A DNA stretch of 27,569 bases. Origin: JAPUIN01 sp041580375. GTDB lineage: Bacteria > Acidobacteriota > Polarisedimenticolia > Gp22-AA2. The notes beneath the pieces were generated by a model. That model worked only from the letters and a program-made list of their open reading frames with translations. It was not told the origin of the DNA and made no database searches. The stretch lies in contig JBFGDZ010000024.1 of assembly GCA_041580375.1 (NCBI GenBank), positions 1 through 27,569 on the forward strand, given 5' to 3'. Shown piece by piece: positions 6,868-16,947 of this stretch (position 1 is its first letter; each line of letters opens with the position of its first letter). Made by a program: the position numbers and the translations under genes.

Positions 6868-8049
6868 ATGCGCAAGGCGGTGATCGTCGGCGCGTGCCGG
6901 ACGCCGATCGGGAAGTTCCTGGGAGGTCTGAAGAGCCTCACCGCTCCCGGCCTCGGGGCCCTGGTGGTGGGGGAGGCGGTGCGGCGCGCCGGCGTGAAGC
7001 CGGGCGACGTGGGCGAGGTCATCATGGGGAACGTCGTGTCGGCCGGGCTGGGTCAGAACCCCGCGCGCCAGGCCGCCCTGAAGGGGGGCCTGCCCGTCAC
7101 GGTCTCCGCCATGACGATCAACAAGGTTTGCGGCTCCGGATTGCGCGCCGTCTCTCTCGCCGCGCAGGCGGTCCGACTGGGCGATCACGACGTCGTGGTG
7201 GCCGGAGGCATGGAGTCGATGAGCAATGCCCCGCTCCTGGTGCGCGGCGCCCGCGAGGGGCTCCGGCTCGGCCACGGGGAGATGATCGACTCCATGATCC
7301 ACGACGGTCTGTGGGACGCCTACGAGGACTTCCACATGGGTTGCTGCGGTGAGGCGGTGGCGGAGGCCTGCGGCGTGTCGCGCTCCGCGCAGGACGAATA
7401 CGCCCTGAACAGCCACCGCAAGGCGATAGCGGCCATCGACGGGAAGAAGTTCGAAGCGGAGATCCTGCCGGTGGAGGTGCCCCAGCGCAAGGGTCCGCCG
7501 AAGCGGTTCGCCGTGGACGAGGCGCCCCGGCGCGACACGTCGCTCGAAGCGCTGGCCGCCCTGAAGCCGGCGTTCAGGAAGGACGGCACGGTCACCGCGG
7601 GCAATGCCCCTGGCGTCAACGACGGCGCCGCGGCCGTCGTCGTGATGTCGGAGGAGCGCGCCCGGGAGGGCGGCCACGAAGCGCTGGCCGAGATCGTCTC
7701 CTACTCCACCAGCGGGATCGAGCCGAAGATGGTGATGCTGGCCCCCGTGGAGGCGATCCGGCGCGTCCTCGCCTCGGCCGGCTGGAGCGTCGGCGAGGTC
7801 GATCTGTTCGAGATCAACGAGGCCTTCGCCGCTCAGCTCGTCGCGTTGATCGGCGAGTTGAAGCTTCCCCCCGACCGGGTGAACGTTCATGGCGGCGCCG
7901 TGGCTCTCGGCCACCCGATCGGCTGCAGCGGGGCCCGCATTCTCACCACGCTGCTCCACGCGATGAGGGATCGTGTGGCCCGGAAGGGCGTGGCGGCGCT
8001 CTGCCTGGGGGGCGGCAACGCGGTGGCCATGGCCGTCCGCGCCGTGTGA
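6868..8049 (+). CDS. Acetyl-CoA C-acyltransferase (thiolase)
   Basis: A 393-aa thiolase that condenses two acyl-CoA molecules, or cleaves 3-ketoacyl-CoA with CoA. The three catalytic positions fall at standard numbering: nucleophile C88 in INKVCGSG, H349 in LGHPIGCSG, and C379 in LCLGGGNA. GGMESMSNAP, NAPGVNDGAAA and EINEAFAAQ are also present. ATG 6868 is chosen over upstream in-frame starts because AGGAGG (6857-6862) sits five bases before it and MRKAVIVGACRTPIGKF is the canonical N-terminus. Residue composition fits the biosynthetic acetoacetyl-CoA thiolase branch, but substrate length is not certain. The stop overlaps the next start (TGATG). With the hydroxyacyl-CoA dehydrogenase downstream it suggests short-chain acyl-CoA metabolism. 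Confidence 0.95.
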   Translation: MRKAVIVGACRTPIGKFLGGLKSLTAPGLGALVVGEAVRRAGVKPGDVGEVIMGNVVSAGLGQNPARQAALKGGLPVTVSAMTINKVCGSGLRAVSLAAQAVRLGDHDVVVAGGMESMSNAPLLVRGAREGLRLGHGEMIDSMIHDGLWDAYEDFHMGCCGEAVAEACGVSRSAQDEYALNSHRKAIAAIDGKKFEAEILPVEVPQRKGPPKRFAVDEAPRRDTSLEALAALKPAFRKDGTVTAGNAPGVNDGAAAVVVMSEERAREGGHEALAEIVSYSTSGIEPKMVMLAPVEAIRRVLASAGWSVGEVDLFEINEAFAAQLVALIGELKLPPDRVNVHGGAVALGHPIGCSGARILTTLLHAMRDRVARKGVAALCLGGGNAVAMAVRAV

Positions 8050-8648
8050 TGGCGGCGGAGTCCTGGACCTTTCTGCCGGAGCGCGACGACCTGTCGCGAC
8101 TGACGGACGACGAGAAGGTCGACTGGCTGGAAGGCCGGATCCAGCGCATCCTCATCATGCCGATCCGCGAGATGCGCCGCGTCGGCCGGGCCGCGCAGCG
8201 CGGCTTCCCCCACCCGCCGGCCTCCTACTGGAACCTGGCGATCGCGACGCTCATCTGCTCCGGCATCGAGGCGCTCGGCCATCACCTGCACGGGCGCAAG
8301 GCGGTGCGCAGCGGCAGCGTCCGCGATTTCCGCGGCTTCGTCGACGCCTACATGCCGGATTACGGCGCGGTGAAGGATGAGATCTACGGCGATTTCCGGT
8401 GCGGCCTCGCGCACTCGCTCGTGACCCGGCGCGGCAGCATCGAGGAGCGTCTCACCCGTCCGTTCGTGCGGGACCGGCGGGGGCATCTGCGGATCGACCT
8501 GGATCGGTTCTTTCAGTGCTTCGTGACCGCGGTCGAGAGCTACTTCATCGCCGTGCGCGAGAGCAGCGATCTGCGGCAGCGGTTCCTGGACCGGTTCGAC
8601 GCGTCCAACCGGTTCTGGATCGACAGAAAGCCGCGCGGAGGGCGATGA
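8049..8648 (+). CDS. Hypothetical helical protein with a HEPN-like Rx4H motif
   Basis: A 199-aa protein without signal peptide or membrane segment, predicted mostly helical. It opens MAAESWTFLPERDDLSRLTDD. At residues 117-122 it reads RCGLAH, in the context YGDFRCGLAHSL. Arg, four residues, then His is the signature of the HEPN superfamily, whose members include RNA-cleaving toxins and also non-nuclease helical proteins. A preceding long helix (SYWNLAIATLICSGIEALGH) and a following one (FFQCFVTAVESYFIAV) fit the four-helix layout. Membership is inferred from this motif only. ATG 8049 overlaps the thiolase stop, and the dehydrogenase starts one base after its own stop, so it is locked into a metabolic operon. 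GTG 8046 is an alternative start. Confidence 0.75.
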   Translation: MAAESWTFLPERDDLSRLTDDEKVDWLEGRIQRILIMPIREMRRVGRAAQRGFPHPPASYWNLAIATLICSGIEALGHHLHGRKAVRSGSVRDFRGFVDAYMPDYGAVKDEIYGDFRCGLAHSLVTRRGSIEERLTRPFVRDRRGHLRIDLDRFFQCFVTAVESYFIAVRESSDLRQRFLDRFDASNRFWIDRKPRGGR

Positions 8649-8649
8649 C

Positions 8650-9527
<878 letters not shown>

Positions 9528-9531
<4 letters not shown>

Positions 9532-12500
9532 TCCCGTCCGGCGATCCGCAGACCCGTCACCGCCCCCGGCGTCGCCGATCCGGCCGTTCCGAGGCAGGAC
9601 CGGGCGCCACCGGCCGGACGGCACCGCCGTCCATCCCGGGGCTCATTGATCGCATTCTCCGGTCGGAGAAGTTCGGCGACGACGTGGTGCACGTGGCGTC
9701 GGTGCCCGAGCGCGGGGCGTCGTTCCGCGACGTCGCGCGCCCCCTGCCCGCGCCGCTTCTGCGCGCGTGCGCCGATCAGGGCATCGAGCGGTTCTACGCC
9801 CACCAGGCGGAAGCGATCGACCACGTGCGCGAGGGCGCGGACGTCCTGACCGTGACGCCGACCGCCAGCGGCAAGAGCCTCGTCTACCTGCTGCCCACCC
9901 TGGAATCGGCGTTGCTGCGCCCTGGGGCCCGGGCCCTCTACCTCGTCCCCTACAAGGCCCTGGCCCAGGATCAGCTGCAGGGCATCCGGGAGCTGTCGGC
10001 GGCGGCGGCCCGCCACGGCGGTCTCGTGCCGTCCGGATGGGATCTGCCGGGCACGGGCCGGCCGGTGAGCGCGGCGATCTACGACGGGGACACGCCCGAC
10101 TCGCGGCGCCGGCGCATCAAGGCCGATCCCCCCGACATCCTGATCACCAATCCGGACATGCTGCATCTGGGCATCCTCCCGCACCACGAGGACTGGCGGG
10201 TCTTCTTCGGCAGCCTGGAGACCGTCGTCGTGGACGAACTGCACATCTACAAGGGGATCTTCGGGACGCATCTGCACCACATCCTGCGGCGCCTCCTGCG
10301 CGTCGCGGAGCGCCACGGCAGCCGGCCTCGATTCATCGCCTCGTCCGCGACGATCGCCAATCCGGGAGGATTGGGCGAGGCCCTCACGGGCCGTCCGTTC
10401 AGGGTCGTCGATCGGAGCGGCGCGCCGCGCGCCGCCAAGCACCTGCTGTTCCTCAACCCCCGGACGAGCCCTTACACGGCCGCGGCCCATCTGCTGGCGT
10501 GGGCCCTGGATGACGGGTTCCGCTCCATCGCATTCACCAAGGCCCGCACGATCACCGAGCTGCTCCACTCGTGGCTGCTGCAGACCGCGCCCCGCCACAG
10601 CGGCCGGGTGAGCGCGTACCGTTCGGGGTACCTCCCCGAGGAAAGGCGCGACATCGAGAGGCGGCTGTTCGAGGGCAGCCTGCAGGGCGTCATCGCCACG
10701 AGCGCGCTCGAGCTCGGCGTCGACATCGGAGGCCTCGACGTCTGCATTCTCGTCGGGTATCCGGGCAGCATCGTCTCGTCGTGGCAGCGCATCGGACGCG
10801 TGGGCCGGGAGGACCGGCCCTCCCTCACGATCCTGATCGCCCTGCCGGACGCTCTGGACCAGTACTTCATGAACCATCCGGAGGAGTTTCTGATGCGCGG
10901 GTTCGAGGAGGTCGTCTTCGATCCGGCGAACCCGGTCATCGCCCGCGCGCACCTCGTCTGCGCGGGCTCCGAGGCGGCCCTGGAGGACCCGGCCGATCGG
11001 GCGTTCTACGGCGGCGCGATGTTCGAGCTGATCGAGGCCCTGGAGCGGGAGGGAGCGCTCGCGCGCGACGCGCGGGAGCGCAGGTGGTTCTCTTTCCGCC
11101 GGAGGCCCCAGCGGGACGTCAGCCTGCGTTCGATCGGAACGACGTACACGATCGTGGACGACGATCGGGATCGCGTGATCGGGACGATCGACGCGGTGCG
11201 CGCCTTCCACGAGACCCACACCGGGGCGATCTATCTGCACCACGGGCAGCAGTACCTGGTCCGCGAGCTGGACACCGAGAAGCGCCGCGTGCGGGCCGCT
11301 CCGGTCGAGGTGGAGTACTACACGGAGGTGCGGGGGGAGAAGGAGACGGAGATCCTGGAGGTCCTTCAATCGCGCGCCGGCGGAGCCTTCACGGCCAGCC
11401 TGGGGCGGCTCAAGGTGCGGGAGGAGCTGACCGGGTACGAGAAGCGGCGCCTGATGGGCCGCGATCGCCTGGGCCTGTTCGAACTGTCGCTCCCGCCGCT
11501 GATCTTCGAGACAGTCGGTCTCTGGATCCTCCTGCCCGACGCGCTGCGGGAGATGGTGCTGGAGTCGGAGGGGCATTTCATGGGAGGGATCCATGCCGCC
11601 GAGCACGCGATGATCTCGCTCTTCCCCCTGCTCGCCATCTGCGATCGCGGGGACATCGGGGGGATCTCCTATCCGATGCATGCGCAGCTGGGCGGATCGG
11701 CGATCTTCATCTACGACGGCCACCCGGGGGGCGTGGGGCTCGCGGCGCGCGGATTCGCGGGGCTCGAGGATCTGCTGCGCCGGACGGCCGATCTGCTCGC
11801 GGGCTGCCCCTGCGAATCGGGATGCCCCTCGTGCGTCCACTCGCCCAAGTGCGGAAACGGGAACAACCCTCTCGACAAGGCCGCCGCGCGCATCATCCTC
11901 GAGGTGCTCGCGGGGCGCCGGCGGTTGCCGGCGGTCGGGGCCGGCGCCCCCGCTCCCGGACCGATACCGCCTCCCGCCATCGCCCCGGCGGTCCGCGGCG
12001 AAGGCGGGGCGGCGCCGGGTCCGGAGGCCGTCCCGTCCGCGGGGACCGGTAGCCCGATCCGCGCCATGGGCCGCGGTGAGGAGGGTGAGCCGCTCCCGTC
12101 GAGGCGTTCGCGCGACGGACGGGATCGCGGCCGGGAGCGCGAGCAGATCCTGTTCTTCGACCTGGAGACGCAGAAGAGCGCCGAGGAGGTCGGCGGGTGG
12201 GCGAACATCGCCGACATGAAAATGGCGCTGGCCGTGACCTACAACGTCGTCACCTCGCAGTTCCGGACCTACCGCGAAGGGGACGTGGATCGTCTCCTGC
12301 TCGATCTCGTCATGGCCGATCGCGTCGTCGGCTACAACATCGACCGGTTCGATCTCGCGGTGCTGGGGGCCTACACCGACTGGGATCTGTCCCGCATCCG
12401 CACCTTCGACATGCTGGGCGACATCTACCGCAAGCTGGGCTTCCGGTTGAAGCTGACCGACCTGGCCCGGACGACGCTCGGGGTCGGCAAGAGCGCCGAC

Positions 12501-12674
12501 GGCCTGCAGTCGCTGAAGTGGTGGAAGGAGGGGCGCGCCGATCTGGTGGAGGAGTACTGCCGGCGCGACGTCGAGGTGACGCGCGACCTCTATGATTTCG
12601 GGTCCACGAACCGCTACGTCCTCTATCCGGACCGCGACGGGCGGCCGGTCCGACTTCCGGTCGATTGGCCGTGA
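9528..12674 (+). CDS. DUF1998 helicase fused to a DEDDy exonuclease domain (MrfA-MrfB-like)
   Basis: A 1048-aa protein with two parts. Residues 1-796 are a superfamily 2 helicase like Bacillus MrfA/YprA: motif I TPTASGKS (110-117), motif II DELH (236-239), motif III SSAT, motif VI QRIGRVGR (420-427), then a DUF1998 region ending in the cysteine cluster C760, C762, C766, C769 and C775, as in the metal-binding part of MrfA. A linker rich in Pro, Ala, Gly and Arg covers about 797-872. Residues 873-1048 are an RNase H-like exonuclease: D878-L-E880 (ExoI), N937 to D942 in NIDRFD (ExoII), and Y1010-x3-D1014 (ExoIII), the DEDDy set seen in MrfB/YprB relatives. In Bacillus the two proteins are separate and act in mitomycin C lesion repair. 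ATG 9528 overlaps the dehydrogenase stop (ATGA). The first 30 residues are basic and disordered. Confidence 0.93.
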
Positions 12675-12684
12675 AGCCGGGCGC

Positions 12685-12713
12685 TTGTCACGCTTCCCGG
12701 GACGTGATACAAG
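12685..12713 (+). promoter_or_regulatory. Extended -10 promoter for the HU gene
   Basis: TTGTCA (12685-12690), a 17-base spacer and TACAAG (12708-12713) preceded by TGA give an extended -10 arrangement. It begins 11 bases after the helicase stop and would start transcription near 12720, about 40 bases before the HU ATG. HU can therefore be expressed apart from the long upstream operon. Confidence 0.6.
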
Positions 12714-12761
12714 AACGCCGCTTCGGAGAGCCAGAACGCAACTGAATGGGGGAGATCACGC

Positions 12762-13037
12762 ATGAACCGCACGGAGTTGATCGACGCGATCGCCCGCGAG
12801 ACGGACTCGGACAAGAGACAGGCCAAGGCCTTTCTCGAAGGCTTCACCCGCATCGTCGAGAAGGAGATCAGGAGCGAGGGCGAGGTCCCGCTGACGGGCC
12901 TGGGGAAGTTCAAGGTCGTCAAGCGCAACGCCAGGACGGGGCGCAATCCCGCCACGGGTGAGCCGATCCAGATCCCCGCGAAGACCGTCGTGAAGTTCAC
13001 GGTCGCCAAGGCCCTCAAGGATCTGATCAAGCGGTAG
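12762..13037 (+). CDS. HU/IHF-family DNA-binding protein
   Basis: A 91-aa nucleoid protein that binds and bends DNA as a dimer. The N-terminal helices read MNRTELIDAIARETD and DKRQAKAFLEGFTRIV. The conserved turn GLGKFKVVKRNARTGRNP and the DNA-intercalating arm region ATGEPIQIPAKTVVKF with its proline follow, then the closing helix AKALKDLIKR. Length and motif order match HU exactly. Whether it behaves as HU or IHF cannot be told. A GGGGGAG ribosome site precedes ATG 12762. It follows the helicase-exonuclease gene by 87 bases but has its own promoter. Confidence 0.96.
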   Translation: MNRTELIDAIARETDSDKRQAKAFLEGFTRIVEKEIRSEGEVPLTGLGKFKVVKRNARTGRNPATGEPIQIPAKTVVKFTVAKALKDLIKR

Positions 13038-13181
13038 GGCGCGGTCCGCCCGACCCCCGTCAACCTCCCGGTGAAGCGCCGCGCCGAGGCCGCGACGCGT
13101 CGCACGCCGGCCCCGCGCCCCGGGAGCACCCCCCCGATCAGCCCGAGGCGTCATGTCCTCCGGACCCCGACGGCAGCGCGG

Positions 13182-13643
13182 ATGAGAGACACGACGGGAC
13201 GGCTGCGCGATCTGCAGCAGGAGATCTACGTGCAGGATCTCGTGCTGTCGATCTACGGGATTTACGCCTCGCGCATCCGGGACGACGGGGCGAGGTCGAT
13301 CCTCGCGCGATACCTGCGCGCCGAGGAGGATCGACGCGGCCGCGTCGCAGCGTACCTGTCGCGCCGCGGCCGTTCGACGTCGGCGGCTCTCCGGCGGGCC
13401 TTCGCGCTGGCCGGCCGGATCTACGGCCGCATCACCTCCCCGCTCGGCACCCGCATCATGCTGCGCATCATCCTGTCGGCGAGCCGTTCCGCATCCCGCC
13501 GGGCCTGCGCGCTGGCGGATGGGGCGGCTGCAGGCGGGACCCCGGAACTGCAGTACCTCGCCGGCCTCGGGGCCCGCAATGAGAGCGATCTCCTCGGCGA
13601 GCTGCGCCAGCACCTGATCGACACGCGGCCCCGTCGCGCCTGA
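13182..13643 (+). CDS. Hypothetical all-helical protein, possibly ferritin-like
   Basis: A 153-aa protein not recognised as a known family. The first helix pair is LRDLQQEIYVQDLVLSIYGI and YASRIRDDGARSILARYL, followed by RAEEDRRGRVAAYLSRRG. The spacing and the EExxR pattern recall the ExxH helices of ferritin-like or rubrerythrin-like proteins, but the metal-binding histidine is replaced by arginine. This would be a degenerate, probably metal-free relative at best. A second half is rich in Ala and Arg with further helices. The frame is open from GTG 13071, but the first 37 residues are low-complexity and basic, so ATG 13182 is preferred, with a poor ribosome site. It converges with mtaB at a 28-base gap that holds no clear terminator. 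Confidence 0.68.
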   Translation: MRDTTGRLRDLQQEIYVQDLVLSIYGIYASRIRDDGARSILARYLRAEEDRRGRVAAYLSRRGRSTSAALRRAFALAGRIYGRITSPLGTRIMLRIILSASRSASRRACALADGAAAGGTPELQYLAGLGARNESDLLGELRQHLIDTRPRRA

Positions 13644-13671
13644 GACGCGCGCCGGACGACCCGTTTCCGGT

Positions 13672-14994
13672 TCACGCCAGCGCGGCGAACGTGTCGTTGT
13701 CCGTGACGTGCGTGATGCGCGCGGTCAGGAGCCGGTTGAACAGGGGGCCGGGGTCGCGGCCTTCGAGATCGATCCCCATGTCGATGAAGTTGTCCGACAG
13801 GGCGCGCAGCCGCCCGTCGGGACGGATCTGCCTCAGTGTCAGGGCCGGGACGGACAGGCCCGCGAAGGATCCGCGGAAGCGGAACGAGAGCCGCCGCGCC
13901 AGAGCGCGCAGGCGGGCGCTCCGCTCCCGGATGACCCCCGGATCGACGCGATCGGGGCGCGCCGCCGCCGGCGTGCCGGGGCGAGGGGAATAAGAGAAGA
14001 CGTGCAGGTAGTTGAGGGACGATGACTCGATGAACCGGAGTGTGGTCTCGAATTCGGCGTCGGACTCTCCGGGGAATCCCGCGATGACGTCGGCGCCGAT
14101 GGCGGCTTGCGGGACGGCGTCCCGCAGCGAGGCGATGACCCGCGAGTAGTCCGCCGCGCGGTAGGGACGACGCATCCGGGCCAGAACCGTATCGCAGCCG
14201 GATTGCAGCGGGATCTGGAGGTGACGTGCCAGCCGTCCGTCACTCCTGGCCATGAGGTCGACGACCCGCCCGGTCACCGTCCTGGGCTCCAGCGAGTTGA
14301 GGCGCAGCCGGCCGAGGCCCGCGACGCCGAGAGCCTTCCCCAGCAGGTGGTGCAGACGCATCGGCGGATCGAGGTCGCGGCCGTAGTCTCCGGTGTTGAC
14401 CCCCGTGAAGACGATCTCGCGGTACCCCGCCCCCGTCAGCTCCGCGAGCCGGCGCAGCACCTCGTCGGGGGACAGACTGCGGCTCGCGCCGCGGACCGAT
14501 GGGATGATGCAGTAGGAGCAGCGCAGATTGCAGCCGTCCTGGATCTTCAGATACGCCCTGGTCCGGGGTGCCGGGCCGGCGACGGGATCGCAGGCGACCG
14601 TGGCTCCGAACGGCCCCAGATCTCGAGGAGCATCCGATTCGGAGAGTCCGAACGCGCCGGCGGCGAGACGCGCGACCCGCTCAGCCTGGTCCCGCATTCC
14701 GACCACCTCGTCGATCTCCGGCAGGCTGAGCAGCGCTCCGCCGTCCCGCTCCGCATAGCAGCCGGTCGCGACGAGCAGGGCGTCCGGGTTCTCACGCCGC
14801 AGGCGCCGGGCGATCTGCCGCGCCTCGCGGTCGGCGCCGGCGGTCACCGTGCAGGTGTTGAGGATCACGAGGGCTGCCCCCGGCCCTCCCGGCCCGGCGC
14901 GGCGCATCCCGAGGCGTTCGAGGCTCGCCGCGAGCGCTGTGGAATCGGCCTGATTGAGCTTGCAGCCGAGGGTCACGATGCGGTACGTCGACAT
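13672..14994 (-). CDS. mtaB: tRNA (N6-L-threonylcarbamoyladenosine(37)-C2)-methylthiotransferase
   Basis: A 440-aa radical SAM methylthiotransferase. It adds a methylthio group to t6A37 of ANN-decoding tRNAs. The N-terminal UPF0004 domain carries the auxiliary cluster cysteines C11 (TLGCKLNQAD), C48 (NTCTV) and C79 (TGCYAE). The radical SAM motif is C155-x3-C159-x2-C162 in DGCNLRCSYCIIP. The central barrel holds FTGVNTGDYG, HLQIPLQSGCD and GADVIAGFPGE. A C-terminal TRAM-like domain covers about 375-440. TLGCKLNQADS, rather than the MiaB form, places it in the MtaB branch. It is the last gene of the minus-strand run after purD and the 86-aa gene. Confidence 0.95.
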   Translation of the reverse strand: MSTYRIVTLGCKLNQADSTALAASLERLGMRRAGPGGPGAALVILNTCTVTAGADREARQIARRLRRENPDALLVATGCYAERDGGALLSLPEIDEVVGMRDQAERVARLAAGAFGLSESDAPRDLGPFGATVACDPVAGPAPRTRAYLKIQDGCNLRCSYCIIPSVRGASRSLSPDEVLRRLAELTGAGYREIVFTGVNTGDYGRDLDPPMRLHHLLGKALGVAGLGRLRLNSLEPRTVTGRVVDLMARSDGRLARHLQIPLQSGCDTVLARMRRPYRAADYSRVIASLRDAVPQAAIGADVIAGFPGESDAEFETTLRFIESSSLNYLHVFSYSPRPGTPAAARPDRVDPGVIRERSARLRALARRLSFRFRGSFAGLSVPALTLRQIRPDGRLRALSDNFIDMGIDLEGRDPGPLFNRLLTARITHVTDNDTFAALA

Positions 14995-15077
14995 GAGGCC
15001 GTCCTCGATCGGGTCCGGGGCACGGAACGCGGGATTGTAGCAGAGTGCCGGGGCGGGTCCGGAAGGTCGCGGCTCGC

Positions 15078-15338
15078 TCAGTCGACGCCGGAGGCCCGGC
15101 GGGGGCCCCGGATCGGCTCATCGCACCCGCAGCGGCCGAACGGCCTGTTGCAGGCGAAACAGTACCCGTGGCTGGCGAAATAATCGGCCATCTCCTCCTG
15201 CCAGGCGTCGATGAAACCGACCTTCTCGTAGTCGCTCATGTCGGTCATGCCGAGGAGCAGCCTGATGTTCTCGCGGGACCTGTGGTAGTCCCGCAGCAGG
15301 GCGAAGATCCGGACTTCGTTCGGTCGAACGGCACTCAC
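15078..15338 (-). CDS. Small cysteine-containing hypothetical protein (86 aa)
   Basis: An 86-aa soluble protein of unknown function. A helical N-terminal half contains VRIFALLRDYHRSRENIRLLL and DYEKVGFIDAWQEEMADYF. A compact cysteine cluster follows, CFACNRPFGRCGC (C-x2-C-x6-C-x-C), which could bind zinc or another metal. GTG 15338 is the most upstream start in frame and has only a weak ribosome site. A start at the in-frame methionine of MTDMSDYEK is possible. An 11-codon frame (15335-15370) ends in a TGA that overlaps this GTG. It lies between purD and mtaB on the same strand, and its relation to either is unknown. Confidence 0.65.
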   Translation of the reverse strand: MSAVRPNEVRIFALLRDYHRSRENIRLLLGMTDMSDYEKVGFIDAWQEEMADYFASHGYCFACNRPFGRCGCDEPIRGPRRASGVD

Positions 15339-15469
15339 GACGGGCCCCCGGATTGCGGTTCGATTGGCATGGTACCACCCGATCGGGCGGCCCTCAAGCC
15401 GTGCTGGGCGGCCCGTGCGGGGAGCGCGCAGCGCGCCCGTCGGGTTGGCGGTTCGGGAGGGGTGGAGGC

Positions 15470-16759
15470 TCAGCCCTTGCCCGCGACGGCCTCGATCGCG
15501 TCCTTCGCGATATCGGTGCGCAGGTGGGCGCCGTCGAACCGGATGACGCGGGCCGCTTCATAACAGCGCTTGGCTGCCTGGGCGAACGAGTTGCCGATGG
15601 CGGTGATCGCCAGGACCCGTCCGCCGGATGTGACGAGGGATCCGTTCTGGCTCTTCGTGCCGGCGTGGAAGACCTCGACGCCCTCCAGCTTCCGAGCCTG
15701 CTCGAGCCCGGTGATCGGCTTGCCCGTCTCGTACGGACCCGGGTAGCCCCCGGAGGCGATCACGGTGCAGACCGAGCGGGCCTTCAGCCACTCGATGTGC
15801 ACCTCGTCGAGACCGCCGGACATCGTGGCCTGCAGGATCGGCACCAAGTCGCTCTTCATGCGGACCGCAATCAGCTGCGCCTCCGGGTCGCCGAAGCGCG
15901 CGTTGAATTCGAGCACCCTGGGCCCCTTCTTGGTCAGCATCAGGCCGGCGTAGAGGACCCCGTGATACGGCCTTCCCTCCTCGGCCAGCCCGCTGATCGT
16001 CGGGATCAGGATCCTGTCCATGATCGCCCGGAATGTCTCGGCGTCGATGTGCACCGAGGGGGAGTAGCCTCCCATGCCTCCCGTGTTCGGCCCCTCGTCC
16101 CCGTCGTTGAGCCGCTTGTAGTCCTGGCAGGTCACGAGCGGCAGAACCCGCTGTCCGTCCGACAGGGCGAAGAGCGACGCCTCGAGGCCTTCGAGGTACT
16201 CCTCGACGACGATCCGATCGCCGGCCGAGCCGAAGCGGCGCTCCACGAGCATCGCCTCGATCGCTTCCTCCGCCTCTTTCTTGTTGCGGGCCACGATCAC
16301 GCCCTTGCCCGCGGCGAGGCCGTCCGCCTTGAGGACGATCGGCTGGTCCTTCTTCTTCTTGAGGATGGCCTTCGCCTGATCGGCGCTCGATGCGACGTCG
16401 AACTTCGCCGTCGGGATCTTGTGCTTCGCCATGAACTCCTTGGCGAAGACCTTGCTGGCCTCGATCTCGGCGGCCGCCTTCCCGGCGCCGAAGATCGCCA
16501 GATCGCGCTTCTGGAACTCATCGACGATGCCGAGCGTCAAGGGCAGCTCCGGGCCGACGACCGTGAGATCGATCTTGATCTGGGATGCGAAGTCGGCGAG
16601 CTCGACGATGGACGAGGGATCGATCGGGACGCAATCGCCCAGGGAGGACATCCCCGCGTTGCCGGGGGCGACGAAGAGCTCGCGCACGAGAGGGCTCTTG
16701 CGTATTTTCCAGGCGAGGGCGTGCTCACGCGCGCCGCTTCCGACGATGAGGACCTTCAT
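15470..16759 (-). CDS. purD: Phosphoribosylamine--glycine ligase
   Basis: A 429-aa GARS, which ligates glycine to 5-phosphoribosylamine with ATP in the second step of purine synthesis. The N-terminus KVLIVGSGAREHALAWKI is canonical. VAPGNAG, the ATP-grasp stretch LAAGKGVIVARNKKEAEEA, EEYLEGLEASLFAL, TGGMGGYSPSV and RFGDPEAQ are all present. ATG 16759 is chosen by this homology; the frame extends to 16813 but adds residues foreign to the family. The ribosome site (GGAA) is weak. A good promoter lies at 16840-16869. The next genes on the strand are the 86-aa protein and mtaB, making a possible three-gene transcript. Confidence 0.97.
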   Translation of the reverse strand: MKVLIVGSGAREHALAWKIRKSPLVRELFVAPGNAGMSSLGDCVPIDPSSIVELADFASQIKIDLTVVGPELPLTLGIVDEFQKRDLAIFGAGKAAAEIEASKVFAKEFMAKHKIPTAKFDVASSADQAKAILKKKKDQPIVLKADGLAAGKGVIVARNKKEAEEAIEAMLVERRFGSAGDRIVVEEYLEGLEASLFALSDGQRVLPLVTCQDYKRLNDGDEGPNTGGMGGYSPSVHIDAETFRAIMDRILIPTISGLAEEGRPYHGVLYAGLMLTKKGPRVLEFNARFGDPEAQLIAVRMKSDLVPILQATMSGGLDEVHIEWLKARSVCTVIASGGYPGPYETGKPITGLEQARKLEGVEVFHAGTKSQNGSLVTSGGRVLAITAIGNSFAQAAKRCYEAARVIRFDGAHLRTDIAKDAIEAVAGKG

Positions 16760-16839
16760 GCGTTCCGTGACGGCGGATTGAAGGAGGTCATAGGAAACGC
16801 GGCGGCGCGCCATGAGGGTCGGCGCCGTCGAGCGGGCGG

Positions 16840-16869
16840 ATTATTCCACAGCGATTTCTCGGCCGTCAA
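16840..16869 (-). promoter_or_regulatory. Promoter for purD
   Basis: On the minus strand TTGACG (16864-16869), an 18-base spacer and AATAAT (16840-16845) each match five of six consensus bases. Transcription would start near 16833, leaving a leader of about 74 bases before the purD ATG. No PurR-type operator was identified. Confidence 0.6.
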
Positions 16870-16947
16870 GAATTGATCCGAGGGAATGCCGCGATCGCCG
16901 GCGCGGGTCGGAATGAGAGCTCCCTCGCGGGAAGGCCTCCGCTCCGG

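Noticed and set aside
15353..16876. Plus-strand frame of 507 codons opposite purD
   Set aside because: It is antisense to a complete purD with all family motifs and shows only shadow composition.
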